A stretch of DNA of 64,000 nucleotides from NCBI GenBank assembly GCA_020845495.1, contig JADLFM010000001.1, positions 124,001 to 188,000 on the forward strand, in the 5' to 3' direction. Of the stretch, positions 56,606-64,000 are shown piece after piece. Positions within the stretch are counted from its first letter, which is position 1, and each line of letters starts with the position of its first letter. This DNA is from Chloroflexota bacterium (lineage in GTDB: Bacteria; Chloroflexota; UBA6077; JACCZL01). The translations under genes and the position numbers were made by a program. Below the pieces are notes generated by a model, which saw nothing but the letters and a program-made list of their open reading frames with translations, made no database searches and had not been told where the DNA came from.

Positions 56606-56790
56606 CGCGCGAGTGCGCGAAACCGTCCCGGCACGTGGGCAGGGTGGATCGGGCAGCGGGCCGACGGCGAACGCCACTGACGGCGTAGGCATGCCGCGTG
56701 CCTTATCTTCGGCATGAAACAGGCGACGCACGGATAGGTGTGCCCCCATGTCACCCAGATCGCTTGCCCCCTGAGGAGCACCAACGCGTT

Positions 56791-57684
56791 ATGTCGGCCA
56801 CTCTCCCCGGCCAGCCAACCCCAACACCTCGACCGCCTCACGATACGTCGGCCACGGCAGTCGAACCCGCCGTGCCACCTGCCCTGGCAGCGACCGACGT
56901 TCTGTATCACGCAAACTGCCCGGATGGCTTTGGCGGCGCCTGGGCTGCCTGGCTTGCGCTGGGTGACACGGCGCGCTACCTGCCGATCGTTCACGAAGAT
57001 CCGCCGCCGGACCTAGCTCCTGGAGCCCACGTTGTGATGGTCGACATCGCGTTTCCCCGCGACGTTGCGCTCGCGCTACGCTCGCGGGTCAGCGATCTCG
57101 TCATTCTTGACCACCACAAGACGGCGGAGGAGGCCCTCGCAGGGCTCGACTTCGCCATCTTCGATATGAACCGCTCGGGAGCCATGCTCGCCTGGGACTA
57201 CTGGCACCCTGGCCAGGAGCCGCCGGCGCTGATCCGCTACGTGCAGGACCGCGATCTCTGGCGCTTCGATCTACCCAACAGTCGCGAGGTCACCGCCGCG
57301 CTCGAGTCGTACCCGATGGACTTCGCCGTCTGGAGCGGCCTGGACGTCGCCGACCTTGCGCGGGAGGGCCTGGCGATCCTGCGCTTCAAGCAACGGACGG
57401 TCCAGACGATCGTGAATTTCGCGAGGATGGGCCAGGTCGGCGGTCATCAGGTGCCGATGGTCAACGCCACGGCACACTGGTCGGACGTCGGGGAGGCGCT
57501 GCTAGAACGGTATCCAGATGCGCCGTTCGTGGCCTCGTACTTCGACGACCAACGCGGGGCACGACGCTGGTCGCTCCGCTCGCGGCCGGGCTTCGACGTA
57601 GCCGAGCTGGCTCGAACCCTCGGCGGCGGCGGTCATCCACGGGCGGCTGGTTTTCGCGAGCCCGCAGGCACACCCGTTCCGTAA
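56791..57684 (+). CDS. DHH/DHHA1-family phosphoesterase (297 aa)
   Basis: After a Pro-rich ~35-residue head, LYHANCPDGFGGAWAAWLAL holds the first metal-binding region (H-x-NCPDG), MVDIAFP the next Asp and LDHHKTAEEAL the DHH motif. The C-terminal GGGGHPRAAGF is the DHHA1 substrate loop. Relatives hydrolyse short RNA ends, pAp or cyclic dinucleotides; the NCPDG subgroup is not well assigned. ATG 56791 has a GGAG about 12 bases upstream, a little far; a frame to 56698 exists without support. It stands alone with a consensus promoter. Confidence 0.84.
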   Translation: MSATLPGQPTPTPRPPHDTSATAVEPAVPPALAATDVLYHANCPDGFGGAWAAWLALGDTARYLPIVHEDPPPDLAPGAHVVMVDIAFPRDVALALRSRVSDLVILDHHKTAEEALAGLDFAIFDMNRSGAMLAWDYWHPGQEPPALIRYVQDRDLWRFDLPNSREVTAALESYPMDFAVWSGLDVADLAREGLAILRFKQRTVQTIVNFARMGQVGGHQVPMVNATAHWSDVGEALLERYPDAPFVASYFDDQRGARRWSLRSRPGFDVAELARTLGGGGHPRAAGFREPAGTPVP

Positions 57685-57717
57685 CCCACTCTGGCGACAG
57701 CCCAGGTCGTGGCCCGT

Positions 57718-57749
57718 GCATGCTGGCAGCGCATGCTGGCAGCGCATGC
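57718..57749. repeat. 13-base tandem repeat, 2.5 copies
   Basis: The unit GCATGCTGGCAGC occurs at 57718-57730 and 57731-57743, followed by GCATGC, giving three GCATGC palindromes 13 bases apart just after the DHH gene. Confidence 0.7.
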
Positions 57750-57886
57750 CCAGACTCTAGTCCGCCGATGAACCGCCCGATGGTCGCGCGTGCAGACCTG
57801 GGGCGCCGCAACGGAAGGGCACGCTGTACACCTTGCCCACCGGCGGCCTCGCTGGGTCTCGTCCTCACCAGACCGCCGGCCTCGGC

Positions 57887-57983
57887 CTGTAGGCGTCTGG
57901 CCGAGACATGCGCAGCCTACTACGAGCCGGCGTACGCAGCAGATCAACCTCTCGAACCCTGTAGGCGGCCAGCCGAAACACGC
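57887..57983. repeat. imperfect 25-base direct repeat next to the broken oxidase gene
   Basis: Segments 57887-57911 and 57959-57983 match at about 20 of 25 positions, both starting CTGTAGGCG. The second ends directly at the stop codon of the minus-strand oxidase gene. Confidence 0.5.
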
Positions 57984-59132
57984 TCAACCCACTGCTGCTG
58001 CGAAGCGGTCGAGCCGGAACAGACTGATATCGTGGCGGGATTCGCCGTGCTCGGCCAGGTCGGCCAGGATCTCGCCCATCACGCTGCAAAATTTGAAGCC
58101 GTGTCCCGAACAGGGCGAGGCAACCACGACGCGCGGATCACTCGGGAGCACGTCGACGATGAAGTGCTCGTCCGGGCTGTTGGTGAACATGCACGCCCGG
58201 AGTGCCATCGTCGGGCCAGCCCCATCCGGAAAGTACCGGTCCGCAAAGGAGCGTAGCATCACCTCGTCGCGGTCATTCGCCTCACGGTCGATGGTCTCCG
58301 GATCGACCGCTTCTTCTAGATGGTGATACCGTCCGAACTTGAAGCCCGGCACTGAGACGACCGGAAACCCGTAGTAGCGCCCCTCCTCCACCTGGAGGTT
58401 GAAGATCGGGGAGCGCGACGGTTCGAACAGCGCCGGCCGAGTCGGCTGGAGCCAGGCGAGCACTTGCCGCTCCGGCGAGGTATGGCGCTTCAAGCTCGGC
58501 ACCAGGTCGCCAATCCAGGCGCCAGCGCTTACGACGATCCGATCCGCCTCGTAGACAGCATGGTCCGTCTCGACCCGGATCGCGGCGCCGCGCGGCTCCC
58601 AACCGAGCACCCGCTCTCGAGCATGAATCTCCGCGCCGAGCGCCTGGGCCGCTCACACGTGCGCCACGATACAACGTTCAGAGAGCAGGTAGCCGCCGTC
58701 CGGCTGAAACACCACGAGATGCTCGGACGGCAGACGGTAGCCGGGGAAGCGGCGATTGACCTCGGTGCCGGTCAGGACTTCGTGAGCGAGGCCGTGCTCG
58801 AGACAGGACGTCTGAGAGCCGAGAAACGTCTGACTGCCTGGCGGCCCGGCGTCGATACCACCGGTGACAAACAGCAACTGCTCGCCGGCGCCTCGTTCGA
58901 GCTCGCGCCACAAGTCGTAGGCTCGCCGCAGGAGCGGGACGTAGGACGGGTCTTCGGAGTAAGCAAGCCGGATGATCCGGGTCACCCCATGTGACGAGCC
59001 CATCGCATGCGGCACGTCAAATCGCTCGATACCGAGGGCGCGCCTGCCCCGACGGGCCAGATGGTAGACGGCGCTGCTACCCATCCCCCCGACGCCCAGC
59101 ACGATGACGTCGTACCGCTGCACCCCGCTCAC
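57984..59132 (-). pseudogene. FAD-dependent sarcosine oxidase-like gene with one in-frame TGA
   Basis: From GTG 59132 (AGGGGG seven bases upstream) the frame encodes a monomeric sarcosine oxidase/N-methyltryptophan oxidase relative: the FAD loop GVGGMGSSAVYHLARRG, then SSHGVTRIIRLAYSEDPSYV. After SERCIVAHV comes TGA (58653-58655), but the same frame continues without a shift: AAQALGAEIHARERVLGWEP and onward to CSGHGFKFCSVMGEILADLA. The total of 382 codons is the normal family length. The stop lies in a helix where no Sec or special Trp is expected. Most likely a nonsense mutation (for example CGA to TGA) or a sequencing error; otherwise readthrough. Confidence 0.8.
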
Positions 59133-59333
59133 GCTCGCCCCCCTCGGCCTGCACGCCGATTCGCCCACGGCGCACTCCGGCCCATATGCTACCCTGCGAC
59201 GGCGACGACTCGGCGCATGAGGCGGTCACCCAGGACAGCCTGTCCGATCCGAGCGCCGCCCGTGCGCACCGAGTCAAGACCTGGAATGGCCATGTACCGA
59301 GCGAACGACTCTGTACCGAGAGGTGGAGGAGCC

Positions 59334-60311
59334 ATGGTGCAGGAGCGCCTGTATGGTCCAGATGCGCCGCCGATGCGCTACCCAGACCCCGACATCGTCG
59401 CGCTGGAGCCAGCCTTCGCGCGCTACAAGCTCAGCAATACGGCCATCGCGCGGCTCTGGACCGGCGCGCTCTGGGCGGAAGGCCCGGCCTGGAGTGGCGG
59501 CGGGCGCTACCTCGTCTGGAGCGATATCCCGAACAATCGCCAGGTGCGCTGGCTAGAGGACGACGCTCGCGTCAGCGTCTTCCGCGCGCCATCTGGACAG
59601 AGCAACGGCAACACGTTCGACTTCCAGGGCCGTCAGATCTCGTGCGAACACCTGAACCGGCGCGTCGTCCGCTACGAGCACGATGGCACACTGACGGTCC
59701 TGGCCGACGCCTACGGCGGGAAACCGCTCAACTCCCCAAATGACGTGGTTGTCCATCCTGACGGTGGCGTCTGGTTCACCGACCCCCCCTACGGTACCGA
59801 GTCGGTCGGTGGGTATGAAGGCACGCCGGGTGGTGAAGTCCACTTGAAGAACGCCGTGTATCGGGTGGACCCGTCGAGCAGGCGCCTGGACATGGTGACC
59901 GACGAGCACGACCGGCCGAATGGCCTCTGCTTCTCGCCGGATTACTCGAAGCTGTACGTCGTCGACACCGGCGAGCCGCGCGACATCTCGGTCTACGACG
60001 TGGCGGATGGCGCGAAGCTCGCGAACCGTCGCCTCTTCACCGACATGCTGGTGAAGGACCGGCGGGTCGGACCAGACGGCATTCGCGCCGACATCGACGG
60101 CAATATCTGGTCGTCATCCGGCAATACCGGAGCCGGCTACGACGGCGTCGCGGTGTTCTCGCCAGAAGGACAGGCCATCGGCCAGATTCTCCTGCCGGAG
60201 CGCGCCGCCAATCTCTGCTTCGGCGGGCCGAAACGCAACCGGCTCTTCATCGCGGCCAGCCAGTCGCTTTACGCTGTGTACGTCAACACCCGCGGCGCGC
60301 ACATCTGCTGA
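59334..60311 (+). CDS. gluconolactonase/SMP-30-like protein (325 aa)
   Basis: A six-bladed beta-propeller lactonase. LWAEGPAWSGGGRYLVWSDI holds the first metal Glu; NSPNDVVVHPDGGVWFTDPP and RPNGLCFSPDYSKLYVVDT supply the Asn and Asp ligands, and VGPDGIRADIDGNIWSSS the last Asp. These enzymes open aldonolactones with Ca2+ or Zn2+. ATG 59334 follows GGAGGA. No signal peptide, so cytoplasmic. It may work with the glucarate-dehydratase-like enzyme in sugar-acid use, but they are 50 kb apart. Confidence 0.88.
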   Translation: MVQERLYGPDAPPMRYPDPDIVALEPAFARYKLSNTAIARLWTGALWAEGPAWSGGGRYLVWSDIPNNRQVRWLEDDARVSVFRAPSGQSNGNTFDFQGRQISCEHLNRRVVRYEHDGTLTVLADAYGGKPLNSPNDVVVHPDGGVWFTDPPYGTESVGGYEGTPGGEVHLKNAVYRVDPSSRRLDMVTDEHDRPNGLCFSPDYSKLYVVDTGEPRDISVYDVADGAKLANRRLFTDMLVKDRRVGPDGIRADIDGNIWSSSGNTGAGYDGVAVFSPEGQAIGQILLPERAANLCFGGPKRNRLFIAASQSLYAVYVNTRGAHIC

Positions 60312-60342
60312 CCCCCCCCACCGCGTCCGCGACGATCCTGCC

Positions 60343-60367
60343 GCCCCGAGCCTTGACGGCTCGGGGC
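60343..60367 (+). terminator. terminator after the gluconolactonase-like gene
   Basis: Perfect ten-base-pair stem (60343-60352 with 60358-60367) around loop TTGAC, 32 bases past the stop, without a U-run. Confidence 0.55.
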
Positions 60368-60414
60368 ACACGTGCCATCCTGCCACGAGCATCACACGAG
60401 AGGCAGAGAGTGCC

Positions 60415-61674
60415 ATGATCGAGCAGGCCGACGTCGTCGTCATCGGAGCCGGAGCGTTCGGGTCGAGCGTCGCCTACCATCTGGCAGCGCTGGGTACGCG
60501 TGACGTGGTGCTGCTCGACCGGTTCGAGCCCGGCTCCCAGACGTCGCCGCGCGCGGCCGGCCTGACCAGTCAGGTCCGCTCCACGGACACACTCACTCGC
60601 CTCGCACAGCGGTCTGTCCAGAAGCTCGAGCGCTTCCAGAAAGACCTCGGCCAACCGCTTCGCTTCGACCAGAGCGGCGCGCTCAAGATCGCCCGGACGC
60701 CGGAGCACGTCGCGCAGCTCGAACGTGAGGTGAAGCGCGGGCAGGCCCTCGGGCTACCCATCGACTTCATCGAGTACGCAGACGCTCGCGCCCTCTGCCC
60801 GGTCCTCGAACCGGCCGGCATCCTGGCAATGACGTTCAACCCGACCGACTGCAATGTCGAGCCGTCGCAGGTGGCGATTGGTTATGTCCGCGCCGCCGAG
60901 GAGCTCGGGGTGACCGTCCTCGCGAACACGCCGGCCACGGGTATTGAGATTGGGGCCGGTGGCGTCAAAGCCGTCATGACGTCACGCGGACCGATCCACA
61001 CCGAGCAGGTGGTAGACGCGGCGGGTGCCTGGGCGCGCCTCGTGATGGAGTTGATGGGCGCTCGCCTGCCGATCGTGCCCACTCGCCACCAGTTGTTCAT
61101 CACCGAGCCGATCGAGGGGATCACGCCGGCCATGCCGATTGCTCGGGTGATCGACGCCAATGTCTATATCCGCCACGAGTGGGGCGGGCTGATGCTCGGC
61201 GGCTACGAGCCGAACCCTCAGCAGTACGATATGACCGAGCTCGGACCGGACTTCCAGATCGCGGACCTGGATCTCGACGTCGACGCGCTCTGGGGGCTTG
61301 CGGGAAACGTGCAGGAGCAATTCCCGATCTTCCAGCAGCCATCTGTGAAACTGGCCGAGCATCGCGGCGGCCTTCCGACGATGACGATGGACGATCGCTA
61401 CATCCTGGGGCCGGTCCCTGGCGTGCGGGGCTTCTGGCTGCTCTGCGGCTGCTGCGTGGGCGGCCTGTCGACATCGCCGGGGCTTGGCGAGGCGCTCGCC
61501 CAGTGGATCGTCAGCAATGCACCTCCAATGGACCTGACCGAGCTTGGGGTCGAACGGTTCGCCAGTCAGGCCGTCTCCGAGGACGAGCTTCGCGCCCGCT
61601 GCCGTGCGACGTACGCGAATCACTACACGGCGAACGGCGGCGGGGAGTGGACGGCGCCGAGCGGTCGACGTTGA
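60415..61674 (+). CDS. FAD-dependent amine oxidase, DAO family (419 aa)
   Basis: The dinucleotide loop VVVIGAGAFGSSVAYHLAAL is at the N-terminus; SPRAAGLTSQVRS is the FAD-binding strand of the sarcosine/dimethylglycine oxidase group; VDAAGAWARLV and GPVPGVRGFWLLCGCCVGGL are the C-terminal FAD contacts. It oxidises an N-methylated or secondary amine. No corrinoid, tetrahydrofolate or heterotetramer subunits are nearby, so a monomeric enzyme is likely. It shares the fold but not close sequence with the broken oxidase gene 1.3 kb away. Confidence 0.86.
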   Translation: MIEQADVVVIGAGAFGSSVAYHLAALGTRDVVLLDRFEPGSQTSPRAAGLTSQVRSTDTLTRLAQRSVQKLERFQKDLGQPLRFDQSGALKIARTPEHVAQLEREVKRGQALGLPIDFIEYADARALCPVLEPAGILAMTFNPTDCNVEPSQVAIGYVRAAEELGVTVLANTPATGIEIGAGGVKAVMTSRGPIHTEQVVDAAGAWARLVMELMGARLPIVPTRHQLFITEPIEGITPAMPIARVIDANVYIRHEWGGLMLGGYEPNPQQYDMTELGPDFQIADLDLDVDALWGLAGNVQEQFPIFQQPSVKLAEHRGGLPTMTMDDRYILGPVPGVRGFWLLCGCCVGGLSTSPGLGEALAQWIVSNAPPMDLTELGVERFASQAVSEDELRARCRATYANHYTANGGGEWTAPSGRR

Positions 61675-62128
61675 CAGGGGCGGCACGGCCCGACCTGTGC
61701 CGACGCGACCGAGACTCGACCCTGGTCCGACCGTACCCTGACAGCGATCCGGCACAGTTCCTTACGACGACTGTCGGTGCGACAGCCGGAGTTTGCCGGT
61801 CGACGGCTTCGAGCAGGGCAGCCCGGCCCGACCCGGCATCGTACTGATCTCGACAGGCCGGGGGCGAGCCTACACGTTCTGGGATGGACGTGCTACAACA
61901 CGCTACGTGGTGACGGGTGCGCTCGTAACTCGACTGTAAGGCACACTCCGTGTCGAATCAGCGTTACACTTCTTGTTAGCACGACGACATTGCCGTCGTC
62001 GGCGAGCGCATTCTCGGGCCACATACGAGCGTCGATACTAGAGGTAGGCGAGTGAGCCGTCCCCACCCCAGGGCGCGGCCCGCCCGTTCGCGCCGGGACG
62101 CATCTTCCGATGGAGCGAGGTGCCAGGG
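61675..62128. other. intergenic region before the GH57/GlgE genes
   Basis: No gene seen. It is locally AT-richer around 61880-62040. Possible -10 boxes for the downstream genes are TACAAC near 61903 and TACACT near 61965, without clear -35 partners. ACGACGACATTGCCGTCGT near 61980 could form a short hairpin. Confidence 0.35.
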
Positions 62129-63604
62129 ATGACCGGCAACGGGCCGAAATATCTGGCGATTCACGGACACTTCTATCAGCCGCCGCGCTACGACCCCTTC
62201 ACCGGGCGACTCGCCCGCGAGGCCGGCGCGGAGCCATATCGCAACTTCAATGAGAAGATCGCCGCCGAGTGCTACCGGCCGAACGCGCGGCTCGGGAACT
62301 TCGGACGGATGAGCTTCGACCTTGGGCCGACGCTTGCGGACTGGCTCGAGCGGCACGACCGCGCGACCTACGCTCAGATTCTGGCCCAGGAGCACGCACA
62401 CTACGAGCGCTTTGGACACAGCAATGCGCTCGCCCAGGTCTACAGTCACGCGATCCTGCCACTGGCAAGCGAGCGCGAGAAGCAGATCCAGGTGGCCTGG
62501 GGCCTTGCTGATTTTCAGCACCGCTTTGGGCACGCGCCGGACGGCATGTGGCTCGCTGAGACGGCCGCCGACTCGGCCTCGCTCGGCATGCTGCTCGACC
62601 ACGGCATTCGCTTCACCGTACTCGCGCCCTGGCAGGCCGCCGGGCCGATCGAGCCGGGCGAATCGTACTGGGTACGGCTCGCCGACGGACGGCGGATCGC
62701 GGCGTTCTTCTATAACGGTGAATTGTCCGGCCGAGTCTCGTTCGACTCCGCCTTTACGACCAACGCGGACACCTTCGGCATGCAAGGGTTGCTGCGCCAC
62801 GTCGACAAGGATCGGCTGAGCCGCGGCGACCAGCAACTCATCCTGATCGCGACCGACGGCGAGCTCTATGGGCACCATCAGGTGTACCGCGACAAGTTCC
62901 TGGCACACCTGCTCTCGGTCAGCGCGCCAGCTCACGGCTTCGAGGTGACGAGCCTGAGCCGGCACCTGGCCGCGCATCCGCCGCGCCGTGAGGTCCGGCT
63001 GGAAGAGGGCAGTTCCTGGAGCTGCCATCACGGGGTCGAACGTTGGCGGGGTGACTGCGAGTGCGTCGACGGACACGGCAGCTGGAAATGGGCACTCCGA
63101 CAGGCGCTCTCGACGCTGGCGGCACGGATCGACGCGCTCTACGAGCACGCGGCGCGTAAACTGCTGAACGAGCCGTGGGCGGCTGAGGAGGAGTACATCT
63201 GGGTCCGGCTCGGAGTTCTCTCTCGCGACCAGTTCTGGGCACGCCACGCGCGTGACCAACGCATCGGTCGCCGCCGAGTGTCAGCCCTGCTCGAAGCCCA
63301 GTACTACCGCCACCTGATGTTCGCGAGCTGCGCCTGGTTCTTCGAAGACCTCGATCGTATCGAGCCGCGGAACGCGATCGGTTACGGGGTACGTGCGTTG
63401 CACGAGGCCGAGCGAGTCCACCACACAGACCTGCTCACAGCTTACGCTTGCGACCTACGAAGTGCGCGCAGTTCGAAGACCGGTCGCACCGGCGTCGATT
63501 TGTTGGCGGAGATCCTGGCCGGCGCGCCCGGCGCCGCGCACTGGGTACGGGGACGTGGCGTGCACGCGCGGCACGACGGCGAGCCTCTGGTGGTGGTAGC
63601 CTGA
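62129..63604 (+). CDS. GH57/DUF3536-type glycoside hydrolase-like protein (491 aa)
   Basis: YLAIHGHFYQPPRYDPFTGR opens the GH57 barrel with the conserved HxH; WLAETAAD carries the nucleophile Glu (about residue 144) and IATDGELYGHH the acid/base Asp (about 243). A Cys-rich loop (SWSCHHGVERWRGDCEC) follows, then a helical C-terminal DUF3536 region. Members act on alpha-glucans, but this subgroup has no settled activity. ATG 62129 has GCGAGG eight bases upstream, preferred to a GTG at 62120. Four bases after its stop glgE begins, so the two are surely co-translated. Confidence 0.86.
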   Translation: MTGNGPKYLAIHGHFYQPPRYDPFTGRLAREAGAEPYRNFNEKIAAECYRPNARLGNFGRMSFDLGPTLADWLERHDRATYAQILAQEHAHYERFGHSNALAQVYSHAILPLASEREKQIQVAWGLADFQHRFGHAPDGMWLAETAADSASLGMLLDHGIRFTVLAPWQAAGPIEPGESYWVRLADGRRIAAFFYNGELSGRVSFDSAFTTNADTFGMQGLLRHVDKDRLSRGDQQLILIATDGELYGHHQVYRDKFLAHLLSVSAPAHGFEVTSLSRHLAAHPPRREVRLEEGSSWSCHHGVERWRGDCECVDGHGSWKWALRQALSTLAARIDALYEHAARKLLNEPWAAEEEYIWVRLGVLSRDQFWARHARDQRIGRRRVSALLEAQYYRHLMFASCAWFFEDLDRIEPRNAIGYGVRALHEAERVHHTDLLTAYACDLRSARSSKTGRTGVDLLAEILAGAPGAAHWVRGRGVHARHDGEPLVVVA

Positions 63605-63608
63605 AGGT

Positions 63609-64000
63609 ATGACCGAGCCAGGACCAGCCCAGCGGCCCTCTCCGAGCGATCGCCCCCCGGCACTGCCAGCATCTGGCGTCGATCCCGCTTCGACCGACGC
63701 CAGTACCACGCCCACGATGCGACGGCCTGCCTCGTGCGGCCAACCATCCGAACCGGCTCCTCCCCAACCGGCTTCCACCAGTTCTGCTCTGCCATCGAGC
63801 ACGGACGACGGTTGTGCCGATACTCTGCCGGCGGCCTACCGCACCGTCGTCATCGAGCGCGTGACACCGTCCGTCGACGATGGCCGCTACGCCGTCAAGC
63901 GCGAGACAGGCGACAGTCTGATCGTCGAAGCCGACATCTTCAAGGAAGGGCACGACCTGTTTGCCGCGCGCGTCGCGTACCGACTGCCACACGACGACGC
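63609..64000 (+). CDS. glgE: alpha-1,4-glucan:maltose-1-phosphate maltosyltransferase GlgE, 5' part only
   Basis: The frame is open from ATG 63609 to the right edge (about 130 codons). After a ~75-residue Pro/Ser/Thr-rich head, the sequence YRTVVIERVTPSVDDGRYAV and KRETGDSLIVEADIFKEGHD is the N-terminal domain of GlgE. GlgE extends alpha-glucan from maltose 1-phosphate in the trehalose-to-glycogen route. AAGG lies only two bases before the ATG; an in-frame TAG just upstream excludes a longer start. The disordered head is longer than usual. The catalytic GH13 domain is outside the window. Confidence 0.85.
   Translation, partial: MTEPGPAQRPSPSDRPPALPASGVDPASTDASTTPTMRRPASCGQPSEPAPPQPASTSSALPSSTDDGCADTLPAAYRTVVIERVTPSVDDGRYAVKRETGDSLIVEADIFKEGHDLFAARVAYRLPHDD

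Noticed and set aside
58653..58655. TGA as selenocysteine in the amine oxidase
   Set aside because: The position is in a non-catalytic helix of a family without Sec, and no SECIS-like hairpin directly follows.

Overview
The window is GC-rich bacterial chromosome, densely packed, with frequent GTG starts and many 4-base stop/start overlaps (ATGA, GTGA). GC content, a DUF951 protein overlapping pyrF, GH57 glucan enzymes beside glgE, a FecR/Calx-beta surface protein and many short two-box promoters suggest Chloroflexota (a Thermomicrobia- or Sphaerobacter-like or related uncultured lineage). This is inference; no rRNA is present to settle it.

Layout. 1-6.7 kb: a cut-off O-antigen-ligase-like membrane protein, an 80-residue membrane protein and glpK on the minus strand; a GNAT acetyltransferase; a nucleotide-sugar epimerase with an RmlC-like epimerase; a proline-rich lipoprotein. 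6.7-17.3 kb: a three-domain adenylate cyclase, a glucarate-dehydratase-like enolase, a bactofilin, a 33-residue membrane protein in its own small transcription unit, a lipoprotein, comEC, a membrane-anchored pentapeptide-repeat protein and comEA. 17.6-42.6 kb: a surface-polysaccharide locus. Five plus-strand genes (17.6-23.8 kb) converge on a long minus-strand run (42.6 back to 23.8 kb). The two arms hold 13 glycosyltransferase-like proteins, a Wzx-type flippase, a FemAB/CelD-like acyltransferase, a DegT aminotransferase, a ChbG/YdjC deacetylase, a SAM methyltransferase, an epimerase, a GT39-like membrane protein and a GNAT enzyme. 42.7-49.6 kb: an ABC-2 exporter, the FecR/Calx-beta protein, a methylmalonyl-CoA epimerase-like protein, an MFS transporter and a dienelactone-hydrolase-like enzyme. 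49.7-50.1 kb: tRNA-Phe, tRNA-Val and tRNA-Leu. 50.3-57.7 kb: DUF951 and pyrF divergent from acnA, then a GH57 branching enzyme and a DHH-family phosphoesterase. 57.9-61.7 kb: an FAD amine oxidase gene broken by one in-frame TGA, a gluconolactonase-like protein and a second FAD oxidase. 62.1-64 kb: a GH57/DUF3536 enzyme and the start of glgE, cut by the window edge.

How the parts fit. The locus at 17.6-42.6 kb probably builds and flips a complex amino-sugar-containing glycan; a Wzy/ligase-like gene (left edge) and sugar-nucleotide epimerases (3.5-5.0 kb) lie nearby. No priming glycosyltransferase or chain-length regulator is visible, so initiation must be encoded elsewhere. The right end is an alpha-glucan module built on GH57 enzymes and GlgE. 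Several starts sit 5-10 bases after a -10-like box, consistent with leaderless mRNAs. Two real coding regions (left-edge ligase, right-edge glgE) are open at the window boundaries.
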